Source: an uncultured Bacteroidota bacterium
GTDB taxonomy: Bacteria; Bacteroidota; Bacteroidia; Flavobacteriales; Flavobacteriaceae
DNA: 64,000 nt
Reading direction: 5' to 3'
Assembly: GCA_902509805.1 (NCBI GenBank)
Contig: CABWZL010000003.1
Location: 1-64,000 of the forward strand
Under the pieces are notes generated by a model. The model did not search any database and was not told the DNA's origin. It was given only the letters and a program-made list of their open reading frames with translations. Every line of letters begins with the position of its first letter. The stretch's first letter is position 1. The translations under genes were made by a program, and so were the position numbers. Of this stretch, positions 63,975 through 64,000 are shown one piece after another.

Positions 63975-64000
63975 AATTATTGTTTTTTAAAATTAAAAAT

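Noticed and set aside
1..64000. tRNA, rRNA or tmRNA genes
   Set aside because: I read both strands of the intergenic regions and saw no cloverleaf with a GTTCRANNC arm, no rRNA signature and no tmRNA tag. A tRNAscan run would be decisive.

Overview
The window is about 30% GC and looks like the chromosome of a marine Flavobacteriia-type Bacteroidota. Evidence: an LpxC-FabZ fusion, the order lpxD - lpxC/fabZ - lpxA - efp - sucD, prolyl dehydrogenase beside aroB, ferredoxin beside serC and serA, families such as TIGR02757, DUF4834 and DUF6787, no Shine-Dalgarno leaders, TAnnTTTG-like promoter boxes, and signal peptides ending in SFSQ or SYSQ.

Left part (1-38246): mostly core genes. In order: the end of a secreted polysaccharide-lyase-like protein, a few small genes, a lipid A/fatty acid/EF-P/succinyl-CoA ligase operon read leftward (2766-9000), tsaE, proline dehydrogenase and aroB, an Lrp/AsnC regulator facing an XRE regulator across a palindromic operator, topoisomerase IV (parC, parE), ychF and a ferredoxin, serC-serA, msrA, an ABC ATPase, a metal-ligand-free dihydroorotase homologue, a hydrolase, a metallo-hydrolase, bcp, nth, uvrA, two envelope membrane proteins, and finally mnmE.

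Middle part (38229-53178): a candidate integrated island. The last 18 bp of mnmE (encoding FCIGK and stop) are repeated at 53161-53178 with 16/18 identity. The right copy equals, from memory, the 18-bp attachment site used by Salmonella genomic island 1 in trmE/mnmE. Between the copies lie only accessory genes: a 21-repeat BspA-like surface lipoprotein, a secreted trypsin-like protease with two companions, three mutually related proteins of unknown function in one operon, a PD-(D/E)XK-like nuclease with a small SAM-like partner, an HNH nuclease, a DUF262/DUF1524 (GmrSD-like) protein, a secreted repeat protein, a non-coding stretch with strong hairpins, and an excisionase-like HTH protein close to the right end. 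I see no integrase inside it, so it is either defective or moved in trans.

Right part (53179-64000): a mosaic of short, mostly singly transcribed genes for lipoproteins and secreted proteins (InlB-type, PEGA, NTF2-like, DUF2911), a methyltransferase, a class C beta-lactamase-like hydrolase, an EEP-family hydrolase and an OsmC protein. An S9 peptidase gene (56536-58689) has clearly higher GC and looks acquired; the DUF502 gene next to it may be too.

A recurring feature of the accessory part is a box close to TAAATTTAGATATG (or TAAATTAGAGATATG) that runs directly into the start codon. This fits leaderless or nearly leaderless transcription, or a Kozak-like initiation context. No tRNA, rRNA or CRISPR array was seen.
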